Assembly: GCA_964057225.1 (NCBI GenBank)
Contig: OZ059898.1
Span: 2,666,001-2,730,000 of the forward strand
Direction of reading: 5' to 3'
Length of the DNA stretch: 64,000 bases
Source of the DNA: Auanema rhodensis
Lineage: Eukaryota > Nematoda > Chromadorea > Rhabditida > Rhabditidae
Shown: in pieces, positions 36,503 to 49,487 of the stretch
Numbering within the stretch: position 1 is the first letter of the stretch
How the letters are laid out: every line of letters starts with the position of its first letter
Program-made: the position numbers and the translations under genes
The notes under the pieces: model-generated
The model's input: the letters and a program-made list of their open reading frames with translations, nothing else
Databases searched by the model: none
Told to the model about the DNA's origin: nothing

Positions 36503-37906
36503 ATCGTCTTTGCCTTGAAAAATGGAATCTAAAAACATTTACTTTTTGCTAAATTATTCTGAAATTTTTCGAAAAAATTTTTGTCAAAATGTTTTTGGAA
36601 GCAATGTTGAGTGTACATGGAAACTCAACATACACTAATGCATCATTTTTCAAACGATCATAACTAATTTTTGTATCAAGTGTTTCTCAATGTAATATAG
36701 TGCATTCGATGCGGATTTTTAAGCTGCGTCGATCTGTGTTATCAGATTTGCGCTAGCTTAAAAATGCACCGAGATATCAACTGATATAAGTTCACACTTA
36801 TATCCTCGATTTTCACCCTGAAGAATTAATTTTTTCGTTGAATAAAATTGTCCATCGTCTTTGCCTTGAAAAATGGAATCTAAAAACATCTACTTTTTGC
36901 TAAATTATTTTGAAATTTTTCGAAACAATTTTTGTCAAAATGTTTTTGGAAGCAATGTTGAGTGTACATGGAAACTCAACATACACTAATGCATCATTTT
37001 TCGAACGATCATAACTAATTTTTGTATTAAGCTTTTCTCAATGTAGTATAGTGCATTCGATGCGGATTTTTAAGCTGCGTCGATCTGTGTTATCAGATTT
37101 GCGCTAGCTTAAAAATGCACCGAGATATCAACTGATATAAGTTCACACTTATATCCTCGATTTTCACCCTGAAGAATTAACTTTTTCGTTGAATTACATT
37201 GTCTATCGTCTTTGCCTTGAAAAATGGAATCTAAAAACATCTACTTTTTGCTAAATTATTCTGAAATTTTTCGAAAAAATTTTTGTCAAAATGTTTTTGG
37301 AAGCAATGTTGAGTGTACATGGAAACTCAACATACACTAATGCATCATTTTTCAAACGATCATAACTAATTTTTGTATCAAGTGTTTCTCAATGTAATAT
37401 AGTGCATTCGATGCGGATTTTTAAGCTGCGTCGATCTGTGTTATCAGATTTGCGCTAGCTTAAAAATGCACCGAGATATCAACTGATATAAGTTCACACT
37501 TATATCCTCGATTTTCACCCTGAAGAAATAATTTTTTCGTTGAATAACATTGTCCATCGTCTTTGCCTTGAAAAATGGAATCTTAAAACATCTACTTTTT
37601 GCTAAATTATTTTGAAATTTTTCGAAACAATTTTTGTCAAAATGTTTTTGGAAGCAATGTTGAGTGTACATGGAAACTCAACATACACTAATGCATCATT
37701 TTTCAAACGGTCATAACTAATTTTTGTATCAAGCGTTTCTTAATGTAGTATAGTGCATTCGATCCGGATTTTTAAGCTGCGTCGATCTGTGTTATCAGAT
37801 TTGCGCTAGCTTAAAAATGCACCGAGATATCAACTGATATAAGTTCACACTTATATCCTCGATTTTCACCCTGAAGAATTAATTTTTTTGTTGAATAACA
37901 TTGTCC
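36503..37906. repeat. Transition segment, monomers 105-108
   Basis: Monomers 104-105 and 106-107 are two dimers of a unit with 'gaattaact/gtctatc' end plus a p57 c unit with an a-like end. Monomer 106 has private 'ttcgaacg' and 'gaattacatt'. Monomer 108 is an a-start/b-end hybrid with p73 c. The 107/108 junction combines p324 a with p29 t and so leaves a 75-codon open frame on the minus strand, judged incidental. Confidence 0.75.
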
Positions 37907-40900
37907 ATCGTCTTTGCCTTGAAAAATGGAATCTAAAAACATCTACTTTTTGCTAAATTATTTTGAAATTTTTCGAAAAAATTTTTGTCAAAATGTTTTT
38001 GGAAGCAATGTTGAGTGTACATGGAAACTCAACATACACTAATGCATCATTTTTCAAACGATCATAACTAATTTTTCTATCAAGCGTTTCTTAATGTAGT
38101 ATAGTGCATTCGATCCGGATTTTTAAGCTGCGTCGATCTGTGTTATCAGATTTGCGCTAGCTTAAAAATGCACCGAGATATCAACTGATATAAGTTCACA
38201 CTTATATCCTCGATTTTCACCCTGAAGAATTAACTTTTTCGTTGAATAACATTGTCTATCGTCTTTGCCTTGAAAAATGGAATCTAAAAACATCTACTTT
38301 TTGCTAAATTATTCTGAAATTTTTCGAAAAAATTTTTGTCAAAATGTTTTTGGAAGCAATGTTGAGTGTACATGGAAACTCAACATACACTAATGCATCA
38401 TTTTTCAAACAATCATAACTAATTTTTGTATTAAGCTTTTCTCGATGTAGTATAGTGCATTCGTTGCGGATTTTTAAGCTGCGTCGATCTGTGTTATCAG
38501 ATTTGCGCTAGCTTAAAAATGCACCGAGATATCAACTGATATAAGTTCACACTTATATCCTCGATTTTCACCCTGAAGAATTAACTTTTTCGTTGAATAA
38601 CATTGTCTATCGTCTTTGCCTTGAAAAATGGAATCTAAAAACATCTACTTTTTGGTAAATTATTTTGAAATTTTTCGAAAAAATTTTTGTCAAAATGTTT
38701 TTGGAAGCAATGTTGAGTGTACATGGAAACTCAACATACACTAATGCATCATTTTTCAAACGATCATAACTAATTTTTGTATCAAGCGTTTCTTAATGTA
38801 GTATAGTGCATTCGATCCGGATTTTTAAGCTGCGTCGATCTGTGTTATCAGATTTGCGCTAGCTTAAAAATGCACCGAGATATCAACTGATATAAGTTCA
38901 CACTTATATCCTCGATTTTCACCCTGAAGAATTAATTTTTTTGTTGAATAACATTGTCCATCGTCTTTGCCTTGAAAAATGGAATCTAAAAACATCTACT
39001 TTTTGCTAAATTATTTTGAAATTTTTCGAAAAAATTTTTGTCAAAATGTTTTTGGAAGCAATGTTGAGTGTACATGGAAACTCAACATACACTAATGCAT
39101 CATTTTTCAAACGATCATAACTAATTTTTCTATCAAGCGTTTCTTAATGTAGTATAGTGCATTCGATCCGGATTTTTAAGCTGCGTCGATCTGTGTTATC
39201 AGATTTGCGCTAGCTTAAAAATGCACCGAGATATCAACTGATATAAGTTCACACTTATATCCTCGATTTTCACCCTGAAGAATTAACTTTTTCGTTGAAT
39301 AACATTGTCTATCGTCTTTGCCTTGAAAAATGGAATCTAAAAACATCTACTTTTTGCTAAATTATTCTGAAATTTTTCGAAAAAATTTTTGTCAAAATGT
39401 TTTTGGAAGCAATGTTGAGTGTACATGGAAACTCAACATACACTAATGCATCATTTTTCAAACAATCATAACTAATTTTTGTATTAAGCTTTTCTCGATG
39501 TAGTATAGTGCATTCGTTGCGGATTTTTAAGCTGCGTCGATCTGTGTTATCAGATTTGCGCTAGCTTAAAAATGCACCGAGATATCAACTGATATAAGTT
39601 CACACTTATATCCTCGATTTTCACCCTGAAGAATTAACTTTTTCGTTGAATAACATTGTCTATCGTCTTTGCCTTGAAAAATGGAATCTAAAAACATCTA
39701 CTTTTTGGTAAATTATTTTGAAATTTTTCGAAAAAATTTTTGTCAAAATGTTTTTGGAAGCAATGTTGAGTGTACATGGAAACTCAACATACACTAATGC
39801 ATCATTTTTCAAACGATCATAACTAATTTTTGTATCAAGCGTTTCTTAATGTAGTATAGTGCATTCGATCCGGATTTTTAAGCTGCGTCGATCTGTGTTA
39901 TCAGATTTGCGCTAGCTTAAAAATGCACCGAGATATCAACTGATATAAGTTCACACTTATATCCTCGATTTTCACCCTGAAGAATTAATTTTTTTGTTGA
40001 ATAACATTGTCCATCGTCTTTGCCTTGAAAAATGGAATCTAAAAACATCTACTTTTTGCTAAATTATTTTGAAATTTTTCGAAAAAATTTTTGTCAAAAT
40101 GTTTTTGGAAGCAATGTTGAGTGTACATGGAAACTCAACATACACTAATGCATCATTTTTCAAACGATCATAACTAATTTTTCTATCAAGCGTTTCTTAA
40201 TGTAGTATAGTGCATTCGATCCGGATTTTTAAGCTGCGTCGATCTGTGTTATCAGATTTGCGCTAGCTTAAAAATGCACCGAGATATCAACTGATATAAG
40301 TTCACACTTATATCCTCGATTTTCACCCTGAAGAATTAACTTTTTCGTTGAATAACATTGTCTATCGTCTTTGCCTTGAAAAATGGAATCTAAAAACATC
40401 TACTTTTTGCTAAATTATTCTGAAATTTTTCGAAAAAATTTTTGTCAAAATGTTTTTGGAAGCAATGTTGAGTGTACATGGAAACTCAACATACACTAAT
40501 GCATCATTTTTCAAACAATCATAACTAATTTTTGTATTAAGCTTTTCTCGATGTAGTATAGTGCATTCGTTGCGGATTTTTAAGCTGCGTCGATCTGTGT
40601 TATCAGATTTGCGCTAGCTTAAAAATGCACCGAGATATCAACTGATATAAGTTCACACTTATATCCTCGATTTTCACCCTGAAGAATTAACTTTTTCGTT
40701 GAATAACATTGTCTATCGTCTTTGCCTTGAAAAATGGAATCTAAAAACATCTACTTTTTGGTAAATTATTTTGAAATTTTTCGAAAAAATTTTTGTCAAA
40801 ATGTTTTTGGAAGCAATGTTGAGTGTACATGGAAACTCAACATACACTAATGCATCATTTTTCAAACAATCATAACTAATTTTTGTATTAAGCTTTTCTC

Positions 40901-41065
40901 AATGTAGTATAGTGCATTCGTTCCGGATTTTTAAGCTGCGTCGATCTGTGTTATCAGATTTGCGCTAGCTTAAAAATGCACCGAGATATCAACTGATATA
41001 AGTTCACACTTATATCCTCGATTTTCACCCTGAAGAATTAACTTTTTCGTTGAATTACATTGTCT
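37907..41065. repeat. d-e-f trimer HOR, about three copies (1053-bp period)
   Basis: Type d has p171 c ('tttttctatc') and 'gatccgg'. Type e has p57 c, p154 a, p187 g ('tctcgatg') and p207 t ('ttcgttgcgg'). Type f has p47 g ('ttggtaaatt'). The order d-e-f runs three times from 37907, 38960 and 40013. The first eight units (37907-40714) look identical at a 1053-bp offset for every mark checked. The ninth (40715-41065) starts as f and ends differently: p154 a, 'cgttccgg', 'gaattacatt'. This is the first appearance of d, e and f in the window. Confidence 0.88.
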
Positions 41066-42820
41066 ATCGTCTTTGCCTTGAAAAATGGAATCTAAAAACA
41101 TCTACTTTTTGCTAAATTATTCTGAAATTTTTCGAAAAAATTTTTGTCAAAATGTTTTTGGAAGCAATGTTGAGTGTACATGGAAACTCAACATACACTA
41201 ATGCATCATTTTTCAAACGGTCATAACTAATTTTTGTATCAAGCGTTTCTTAATGTAGTATAGTGCATTCGATCCGGATTTTTAAGCTGCGTCGATCTGT
41301 GTTATCAGATTTGCGCTAGCTTAAAAATGCACCGAGATATCAACTGATATAAGTTCACACTTATATCCTCGATTTTCACCCTGAAGAATTAATTTTTTCG
41401 TTGAATAACATTGTCCATCGTCTTTGCCTTGAAAAATGGAATCTTAAAACATCTACTTTTTTCTAAATTATTTTGAAATTTTTCGAAAAAATTTTTGTCA
41501 AAATGTTTTTGGAAGCAATGTTGAGTGTACATGGAAACTCAACATACACTAATGCATCATTTTTCAAACGATCATAACTAATTTTTGTATCAAGTGTTTC
41601 TCAATGTAATATAGTGCATTCGATGCGGATTTTTAAGCTGCGTCGATCTGTGTTATCAGATTTGCGCTAGCTTAAAAATGCACCGAGATATCAACTGATA
41701 TAAGTTCACACTTATATCCTCGATTTTCACCCTGAAGAATTAATTTTTTCGTTGAATAACATTGTCCATCGTCTTTGCCTTGAAAAATGGAATCTAAAAA
41801 CATCTACTTTTTGCTAAATTATTTTGAAATTTTTCGAAACAATTTTTGTCAAAATGTTTTTGGAAGCAATGTTGAGTGTACATGGAAACTCAACATACAC
41901 TAATGCATCATTTTTCAAACGGTCATAACTAATTTTTGTATCAAGCGTTTCTTAATGTAGTATAGTGCATTCGATCCGGATTTTTAAGCTGCGTCGATCT
42001 GTGTTATCAGATTTGCGCTAGCTTAAAAATGCACCGAGATATCAACTGATATAAGTTCACACTTATATCCTCGATTTTCACCCTGAAGAATTAATTTTTT
42101 TGTTGAATAACATTGTCCATCGTCTTTGCCTTGAAAAATGGAATCTAAAAACATCTACTTTTTGCTAAATTATTTTGAAATTTTTCGAAAAAATTTTTGT
42201 CAAAATGTTTTTGGAAGCAATGTTGAGTGTACATGGAAACTCAACATACACTAATGCATCATTTTTCAAACGATCATAACTAATTTTTCTATCAAGCGTT
42301 TCTTAATGTAGTATAGTGCATTCGATCCGGATTTTTAAGCTGCGTCGATCTGTGTTATCAGATTTGCGCTAGCTTAAAAATGCACCGAGATATCAACTGA
42401 TATAAGTTCACACTTATATCCTCGATTTTCACCCTGAAGAATTAACTTTTTCGTTGAATAACATTGTCTATCGTCTTTGCCTTGAAAAATGGAATCTAAA
42501 AACATCTACTTTTTGCTAAATTATTCTGAAATTTTTCGAAAAAATTTTTGTCAAAATGTTTTTGGAAGCAATGTTGAGTGTACATGGAAACTCAACATAC
42601 ACTAATGCATCATTTTTCAAACAATCATAACTAATTTTTGTATTAAGCTTTTCTCGATGTAGTATAGTGCATTCGTTGCGGATTTTTAAGCTGCGTCGAT
42701 CTGTGTTATCAGATTTGCGCTAGCTTAAAAATGCACCGAGATATCAACTGATATAAGTTCACACTTATATCCTCGATTTTCACCCTGAAGAATTAACTTT
42801 TTTGTTGAATAACATTGTCT
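41066..42820. repeat. Array segment, monomers 118-122
   Basis: Monomer 118 joins a p57 c start to a b-type end. Monomer 119 is the first type h unit: a-like with p46 t ('ttttttcta'). Monomer 120 is b (p229 g, seven-T end). Monomers 121 and 122 are d and e. The h-b pair is the form in which old a-b units persist in the right domain (119-120, 131-132, 140-141, 147-148, 175-176). Confidence 0.78.
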
Positions 42821-45800
42821 ATCGTCTTTGCCTTGAAAAATGGAATCTAAAAACATCTACTTTTTGGTAAATTATTTTGAAATTTTTCGAAAAAATTTTT
42901 GTCAAAATGTTTTTGGAAGCAATGTTGAGTGTACATGGAAACTCAACATACACTAATGCATCATTTTTCAAACAATCATAACTAATTTTTGTATTAAGCT
43001 TTTCTCAATGTAGTATAGTGCATACGATGCGGATTTTTAAGCTGCGTCGATCTGTGTTATCAGATTTGCGCTAGCTTAAAAATGCACCGAGATATCAACT
43101 GATATAAGTTCACACTTATATCCTCGATTTTCATCCTGAAGAATTAACTTTTTCGTTGAATAACATTGTCCATCGTCTTTGCCTTGAAAAATGGAATCTA
43201 AAAACATCTACTTTTTGCTAAATTATTTTGAAATTTTTCGAAAAAATTTTTGTCAAAATGTTTTTGGAAGCAATGTTGAGTGTACATGGAAACTCAACAT
43301 ACACTAATGCATCATTTTTCAAACGATCATAACTAATTTTTGTATTAAGCTTTTCTCAATGTAGTATAGTGCATACGATGCGGATTTTTAAGCTGCGTCG
43401 ATCTGTGTTATCAGATTTGCGCTAGCTTAAAAATGCACCGAGATATCAACTGATATAAGTTCACACTTATATCCTCGATTTTCATCCTGAAGAATTAATT
43501 TTTTTGTTGAATAACATTGTCCATCGTCTTTGCCTTGAAAAATGGAATCTAAAAACATCTACTTTTTGCTAAATTATTTTGAAATTTTTCGAAAAAATTT
43601 TTGTCAAAATGTTTTTGGAAGCAATGTTGAGTGTACATGGAAACTCAACATACACTAATGCATCATTTTTCAAACGATCATAACTAATTTTTGTATTAAG
43701 CTTTTCTCAATGTAGTATAGTGCATACGATGCGGATTTTTAAGCTGCGTCGATCTGTGTTATCAAATTTGCGCTAGCTTAAAAATGCACCGAGATATCAA
43801 CTGATATAAGTTCACACTTATATCCTCGATTTTCATCCTGAAGAATTAATTTTTTTGTTGAATAACATTGTCCATCGTCTTTGCCTTGAAAAATGGAATC
43901 TAAAAACATCTACTTTTTGCTAAATTATTTTGAAATTTTTCGAAAAAATTTTTGTCAAAATGTTTTTGGAAGCAATGTTGAGTGTACATGGAAACTCAAC
44001 ATACACTAATGCATCATTTTTCAAACGATCATAACTAATTTTTCTATCAAGCGTTTCTTAATGTAGTATAGTGCATTCGATCCGGATTTTTAAGCTGCGT
44101 CGATCTGTGTTATCAGATTTGCGCTAGCTTAAAAATGCACCGAGATATCAACTGATATAAGTTCACACTTATATCCTCGATTTTCACCCTGAAGAATTAA
44201 CTTTTTCGTTGAATAACATTGTCTATCGTCTTTGCCTTGAAAAATGGAATCTAAAAACATCTACTTTTTGCTAAATTATTCTGAAATTTTTCGAAAAAAT
44301 TTTTGTCAAAATGTTTTTGGAAGCAATGTTGAGTGTACATGGAAACTCAACATACACTAATGCATCATTTTTCAAACAATCATAACTAATTTTTGTATTA
44401 AGCTTTTCTCGATGTAGTATAGTGCATTCGATCCGGATTTTTAAGCTGCGTCGATCTGTGTTATCAGATTTGCGCTAGCTTAAAAATGCACCGAGATATC
44501 AACTGATATAAGTTCACACTTATATCCTCGATTTTCACCCTGAAGAATTAACTTTTTCGTTGAATAACATTGTCTATCGTCTTTGCCTTGAAAAATGGAA
44601 TCTAAAAACATCTACTTTTTGGTAAATTATTTTGAAATTTTTCGAAAAAATTTTTGTCAAAATGTTTTTGGAAGCAATGTTGAGTGTACATGGAAACTCA
44701 ACATACACTAATGCATCATTTTTCAAACAATCATAACTAATTTTTGTATTAAGCTTTTCTCAATGTAGTATAGTGCATACGATGCGGATTTTTAAGCTGC
44801 GTCGATCTGTGTTATCAGATTTGCGCTAGCTTAAAAATGCACCGAGATATCAACTGATATAAGTTCACACTTATATCCTCGATTTTCACCCTGAAGAATT
44901 AATTTTTTCGTTGAATAACATTGTCTATCGTCTTTGCCTTGAAAAATGGAATCTAAAAACATCTACTTTTTGCTAAATTATTTTGAAATTTTTCGAAAAA
45001 ATTTTTGTCAAAATGTTTTTGGAAGCAATGTTGAGTGTACATGGAAACTCAACATACACTAATGCATCATTTTTCAAACGATCATAACTAATTTTTGTAT
45101 TAAGCTTTTCTCAATGTAGTATAGTGCATACGATGCGGATTTTTAAGCTGCGTCGATCTGTGTTATCAGATTTGCGCTAGCTTAAAAATGCACCGAGATA
45201 TCAACTGATATAAGTTCACACTTATATCCTCGATTTTCATCCTGAAGAATTAATTTTTTCGTTGAATAACATTGTCCATCGTCTTTGCCTTGAAAAATGG
45301 AATCTAAAAACATCTACTTTTTGCTAAATTATTCTGAAATTTTTCGAAAAAATTTTTGTCAAAATGTTTTTGGAAGCAATGTTGAGTGTACATGGAAACT
45401 CAACATACACTAATGCATCATTTTTCAAACGATCATAACTAATTTTTGTATTAAGCTTTTCTCAATGTAGTATAGTGCATTCGATGCGGATTTTTAAGCT
45501 GCGTCGATCTGTGTTATCAGATTTGCGCTAGCTTAAAAATGCACCGAGATATCAACTGATATAAGTTCACACTTATATCCTCGATTTTCACCCTGAAGAA
45601 TTAATTTTTTCGTTGAATAACATTGTCCATCGTCTTTGCCTTGAAAAATGGAATCTTAAAACATCTACTTTTTTCTAAATTATTTTGAAATTTTTCGAAA
45701 AAAGTTTTGTCAAAATGTTTTGGAAGCAATGTTGAGTGTACATGGAAACTCAACATACACTAATGCATCATTTTTCAAACGATCATAACTAATTTTTGTA

Positions 45801-46329
45801 TCAAGTGTTTCTCAATGTAATATAGTGCATTCGATGCGGATTTTTAAGCTGCGTCGATCTGTGTTATCAGATTTGCGCTAGCTTAAAAATGCACCGAGAT
45901 ATCAACTGATATAAGTTCACACTTATATCCTCGATTTTCACCCTGAAGAATTAATTTTTTCGTTGAATAACATTGTCCATCGTCTTTGCCTTGAAAAATG
46001 GAATCTAAAAACATCTACTTTTTGCTAAATTATTTTGAAATTTTTCGAAACAATTTTTGTCAAAATGTTTTTGGAAGCAATGTTGAGTGTACATGGAAAC
46101 TCAACATACACTAATGCATCATTTTTCAAACGGTCATAACTAATTTTTGTATCAAGCGTTTCTTAATGTAGTATAGTGCATTCGATTCGGATTTTTAAGC
46201 TGCGTCGATCTGTGTTATCAGATTTGCGCTAGCTTAAAAATGCACCGAGATATCAACTGATATAAGTTCACACTTATATCCTCGATTTTCACCCTGAAGA
46301 ATTAACTTTTTCGTTGAATAACATTGTCT
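42821..46329. repeat. Ten-monomer HOR block, copy 1
   Basis: Monomers 123-132 in order: f with p154 a, p204 a and p314 t; g; g (with 'atcaaatttg'); d; e-like with 'gatccgg'; f with p204 a; g; a p57 c unit; h with a 1-bp deletion in the T-run near 45720 ('atgttttgg') and 'aaaagtttt'; and b with 'gattcgg' and a 'gaattaact/gtctatc' end. Type g is 'gcatacgatg' (p204 a) with 'ttcatcctg' (p314 t), first seen here. Confidence 0.85.
45629..45978. repeat. 350-bp type h monomer with T deletion (monomer 131)
   Basis: One T is missing from the run after 'aaaatg' (p90-p94), giving 'atgttttgg'. The only other unit with this deletion is monomer 140 (48787-49136), at the same place within the next HOR block. 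This unit also has a private 'aaaagtttt' that monomer 140 lacks, so that change came after the duplication or arose only on this copy. Confidence 0.88.
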
Positions 46330-49300
46330 ATCGTCTTTGCCTTGAAAAATGGAATCTAAAAACATCTACTTTTTGGTAAATTATTTTGAAATTTTTCGAA
46401 AAAATTTTTGTCAAAATGTTTTTGGAAGCAATGTTGAGTGTACATGGAAACTCAACATACACTAATGCATCATTTTTCAAACAATCATAACTAATTTTTG
46501 TATTAAGCTTTTCTCAATGTAGTATAGTGCATACGATGCGGATTTTTAAGCTGCGTCGATCTGTGTTATCAGATTTGCGCTAGCTTAAAAATGCACCGAG
46601 ATATCAACTGATATAAGTTCACACTTATATCCTCGATTTTCATCCTGAAGAATTAACTTTTTCGTTGAATAACATTGTCCATCGTCTTTGCCTTGAAAAA
46701 TGGAATCTAAAAACATCTACTTTTTGCTAAATTATTTTGAAATTTTTCGAAAAAATTTTTGTCAAAATGTTTTTGGAAGCAATGTTGAGTGTACATGGAA
46801 ACTCAACATACACTAATGCATCATTTTTCAAACGATCATAACTAATTTTTGTATTAAGCTTTTCTCAATGTAGTATAGTGCATACGATGCGGATTTTTAA
46901 GCTGCGTCGATCTGTGTTATCAGATTTGCGCTAGCTTAAAAATGCACCGAGATATCAACTGATATAAGTTCACACTTATATCCTCGATTTTCATCCTGAA
47001 GAATTAATTTTTTTGTTGAATAACATTGTCCATCGTCTTTGCCTTGAAAAATGGAATCTAAAAACATCTACTTTTTGCTAAATTATTTTGAAATTTTTCG
47101 AAAAAATTTTTGTCAAAATGTTTTTGGAAGCAATGTTGAGTGTACATGGAAACTCAACATACACTAATGCATCATTTTTCAAACGATCATAACTAATTTT
47201 TCTATCAAGCGTTTCTTAATGTAGTATAGTGCATTCGATCCGGATTTTTAAGCTGCGTCGATCTGTGTTATCAGATTTGCGCTAGCTTAAAAATGCACCG
47301 AGATATCAACTGATATAAGTTCACACTTATATCCTCGATTTTCACCCTGAAGAATTAACTTTTTCGTTGAATAACATTGTCTATCGTCTTTGCCTTGAAA
47401 AATGGAATCTAAAAACATCTACTTTTTGCTAAATTATTCTGAAATTTTTCGAAAAAATTTTTGTCAAAATGTTTTTGGAAGCAATGTTGAGTGTACATGG
47501 AAACTCAACATACACTAATGCATCATTTTTCAAACAATCATAACTAATTTTTGTATTAAGCTTTTCTCGATGTAGTATAGTGCATTCGATCCGGATTTTT
47601 AAGCTGCGTCGATCTGTGTTATCAGATTTGCGCTAGCTTAAAAATGCACCGAGATATCAACTGATATAAGTTCACACTTATATCCTCGATTTTCACCCTG
47701 AAGAATTAACTTTTTCGTTGAATAACATTGTCTATCGTCTTTGCCTTGAAAAATGGAATCTAAAAACATCTACTTTTTGGTAAATTATTTTGAAATTTTT
47801 CGAAAAAATTTTTGTCAAAATGTTTTTGGAAGCAATGTTGAGTGTACATGGAAACTCAACATACACTAATGCATCATTTTTCAAACAATCATAACTAATT
47901 TTTGTATTAAGCTTTTCTCAATGTAGTATAGTGCATACGATGCGGATTTTTAAGCTGCGTCGATCTGTGTTATCAGATTTGCGCTAGCTTAAAAATGCAC
48001 CGAGATATCAACTGATATAAGTTCACACTTATATCCTCGATTTTCACCCTGAAGAATTAATTTTTTCGTTGAATAACATTGTCTATCGTCTTTGCCTTGA
48101 AAAATGGAATCTAAAAACATCTACTTTTTGCTAAATTATTTTGAAATTTTTCGAAAAAATTTTTGTCAAAATGTTTTTGGAAGCAATGTTGAGTGTACAT
48201 GGAAACTCAACATACACTAATGCATCATTTTTCAAACGATCATAACTAATTTTTGTATTAAGCTTTTCTCAATGTAGTATAGTGCATACGATGCGGATTT
48301 TTAAGCTGCGTCGATCTGTGTTATCAGATTTGCGCTAGCTTAAAAATGCACCGAGATATCAACTGATATAAGTTCACACTTATATCCTCGATTTTCATCC
48401 TGAAGAATTAATTTTTTCGTTGAATAACATTGTCCATCGTCTTTGCCTTGAAAAATGGAATCTAAAAACATCTACTTTTTGCTAAATTATTCTGAAATTT
48501 TTCGAAAAAATTTTTGTCAAAATGTTTTTGGAAGCAATGTTGAGTGTACATGGAAACTCAACATACACTAATGCATCATTTTTCAAACGATCATAACTAA
48601 TTTTTGTATTAAGCTTTTCTCAATGTAGTATAGTGCATTCGATGCGGATTTTTAAGCTGCGTCGATCTGTGTTATCAGATTTGCGCTAGCTTAAAAATGC
48701 ACCGAGATATCAACTGATATAAGTTCACACTTATATCCTCGATTTTCACCCTGAAGAATTAATTTTTTCGTTGAATAACATTGTCCATCGTCTTTGCCTT
48801 GAAAAATGGAATCTTAAAACATCTACTTTTTTCTAAATTATTTTGAAATTTTTCGAAAAAATTTTTGTCAAAATGTTTTGGAAGCAATGTTGAGTGTACA
48901 TGGAAACTCAACATACACTAATGCATCATTTTTCAAACGATCATAACTAATTTTTGTATCAAGTGTTTCTCAATGTAATATAGTGCATTCGATGCGGATT
49001 TTTAAGCTGCGTCGATCTGTGTTATCAGATTTGCGCTAGCTTAAAAATGCACCGAGATATCAACTGATATAAGTTCACACTTATATCCTCGATTTTCACC
49101 CTGAAGAATTAATTTTTTCGTTGAATAACATTGTCCATCGTCTTTGCCTTGAAAAATGGAATCTAAAAACATCTACTTTTTGCTAAATTATTTTGAAATT
49201 TTTCGAAACAATTTTTGTCAAAATGTTTTTGGAAGCAATGTTGAGTGTACATGGAAACTCAACATACACTAATGCATCATTTTTCAAACGGTCATAACTA

Positions 49301-49487
49301 ATTTTTGTATCAAGCGTTTCTTAATGTAGTATAGTGCATTCGATCCGGATTTTTAAGCTGCGTCGATCTGTGTTATCAGATTTGCGCTAGCTTAAAAATG
49401 CACCGAGATATCAACTGATATAAGTTCACACTTATATCCTCGATTTTCACCCTGAAGAATTAATTTTTTTGTTGAATAACATTGTCC
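46330..49487. repeat. Nine-monomer HOR block, copy 2
   Basis: Monomers 133-141 repeat the previous block with one of its two adjacent g units missing: f, g, d, e-like, f, g, p57 c unit, h, b. The h unit here (48787-49136) has the same one-T deletion ('atgttttgg') as monomer 131, and no other unit in the window has it. That shared private deletion shows the blocks descend from one duplicated block rather than from parallel assembly. Confidence 0.87.

Noticed and set aside
37444-37671. Variant of the same 75-codon minus-strand frame with two residue changes
   Set aside because: Same chance combination at the monomer 107/108 junction. The changes follow ordinary monomer variants (p73 c and a standard 'aacatt') rather than protein constraint.
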